Shown here: piece after piece, positions 6,432 through 6,481 of the stretch
Layout: each line of letters starts with the position of its first letter
How positions within the stretch are numbered: the stretch's first letter is position 1
Assembly: GCA_031267205.1 (NCBI GenBank)
Contig: JAIRZN010000088.1
Location: 1-6,481 of the forward strand
Direction: 5' to 3'
Origin: Tannerellaceae bacterium
Lineage (GTDB): Bacteria > Bacteroidota > Bacteroidia > Bacteroidales > Tannerellaceae
Length of the DNA stretch: 6,481 nucleotides
Position numbers and translations under genes: made by a program
The notes under the pieces: generated by a model
Databases searched by the model: none
The model's input: only the letters and a program-made list of their open reading frames with translations
Told to the model about the DNA's origin: nothing

Positions 6432-6452
6432 GGCCCGGATTTTCTCCGGGTC
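6432..6452. other. Eight-pair hairpin near the right edge
   Basis: GGCCCGGA (6432-6439) pairs with TCCGGGTC (6445-6452), including one G-T pair, around the loop TTTTC. Neither side carries a good T run: the plus side continues AAACCTGTTTTG and the minus side CTAACTTTTG. It could be a weak terminator for a minus-strand gene to the right or part of an RNA leader. Confidence 0.4.
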
Positions 6453-6481
6453 AAACCTGTTTTGTACGATTGATTTATAAT

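Larger units (their letters stand above)
6141..6481. other. Intergenic region with hairpins and boxA-like repeats, no gene
   Basis: This is the AT-rich leader of trmN6 and the DNA to the right edge. I see no protein gene or tRNA. It contains a nested hairpin (6249-6293), an imperfect 20-bp direct repeat (6296-6358), and an eight-pair hairpin (6432-6452). The minus-strand frame reaching 6281 is judged to be an accidental extension of trmN6. TATATTCG on the minus strand (6173-6166) is one base from TANNTTTG and about 26 bases before the trmN6 start, but no -33 element sits at the right distance. Confidence 0.5.

Overview
The window looks like chromosomal DNA from a member of the Bacteroidales. 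The evidence is a debranching enzyme, GT4 synthase and GH57 gene trio typical of that order, a Bacteroidetes-type promoter (CTTG, 19 bases, TATATTTG) before the first gene, AT-rich leaders without a clear Shine-Dalgarno sequence, and a TrmN6 ending in a Bacteroidetes-like tail (ELTKDFYLNF). ATA is a common isoleucine codon in the three sugar genes although the genes are not AT-rich. I do not name a genus.

Layout. Positions 1-899 hold no convincing protein gene. Bases 1-337 are AT-rich with one weak terminator-like hairpin. Bases 338-811 are a GC-richer, hairpin-rich block with a pair of 15-bp direct repeats and a long but implausible open frame on the minus strand; it reads best as a dispersed or structured non-coding element. 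A 12-bp perfect palindrome and the promoter follow. Positions 900-5424 are a tight three-gene plus-strand operon with gaps of 9 and 13 bp: a GH133-type glycogen debranching enzyme, a GT4 glycogen-synthase-like glycosyltransferase, and a GH57 alpha-amylase-like protein. On the minus strand, positions 5421-6140 encode the tRNA1(Val) A37 N6-methyltransferase TrmN6, whose stop codon overlaps the GH57 stop codon. Positions 6141-6481 have no gene but contain a nested hairpin, a 20-bp imperfect direct repeat whose second copy resembles an rRNA antitermination boxA, and another hairpin near the right edge.

Working together. The three plus-strand genes form a cytoplasmic storage-polysaccharide module: the glycosyltransferase would extend alpha-1,4-glucan, the debranching enzyme would remove alpha-1,6 branches, and the GH57 protein would trim, rearrange or bind alpha-glucan. 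A branching enzyme and a nucleotide-sugar pyrophosphorylase are not in the window. TrmN6 is an unrelated housekeeping gene that merely converges on the operon.

I see no clearly new multi-gene system. The items most worth a second look are the altered catalytic motif 4 of the GH57 protein together with its C-terminal coiled coil, the structured element upstream of the operon, and the boxA-like repeats at the right end.
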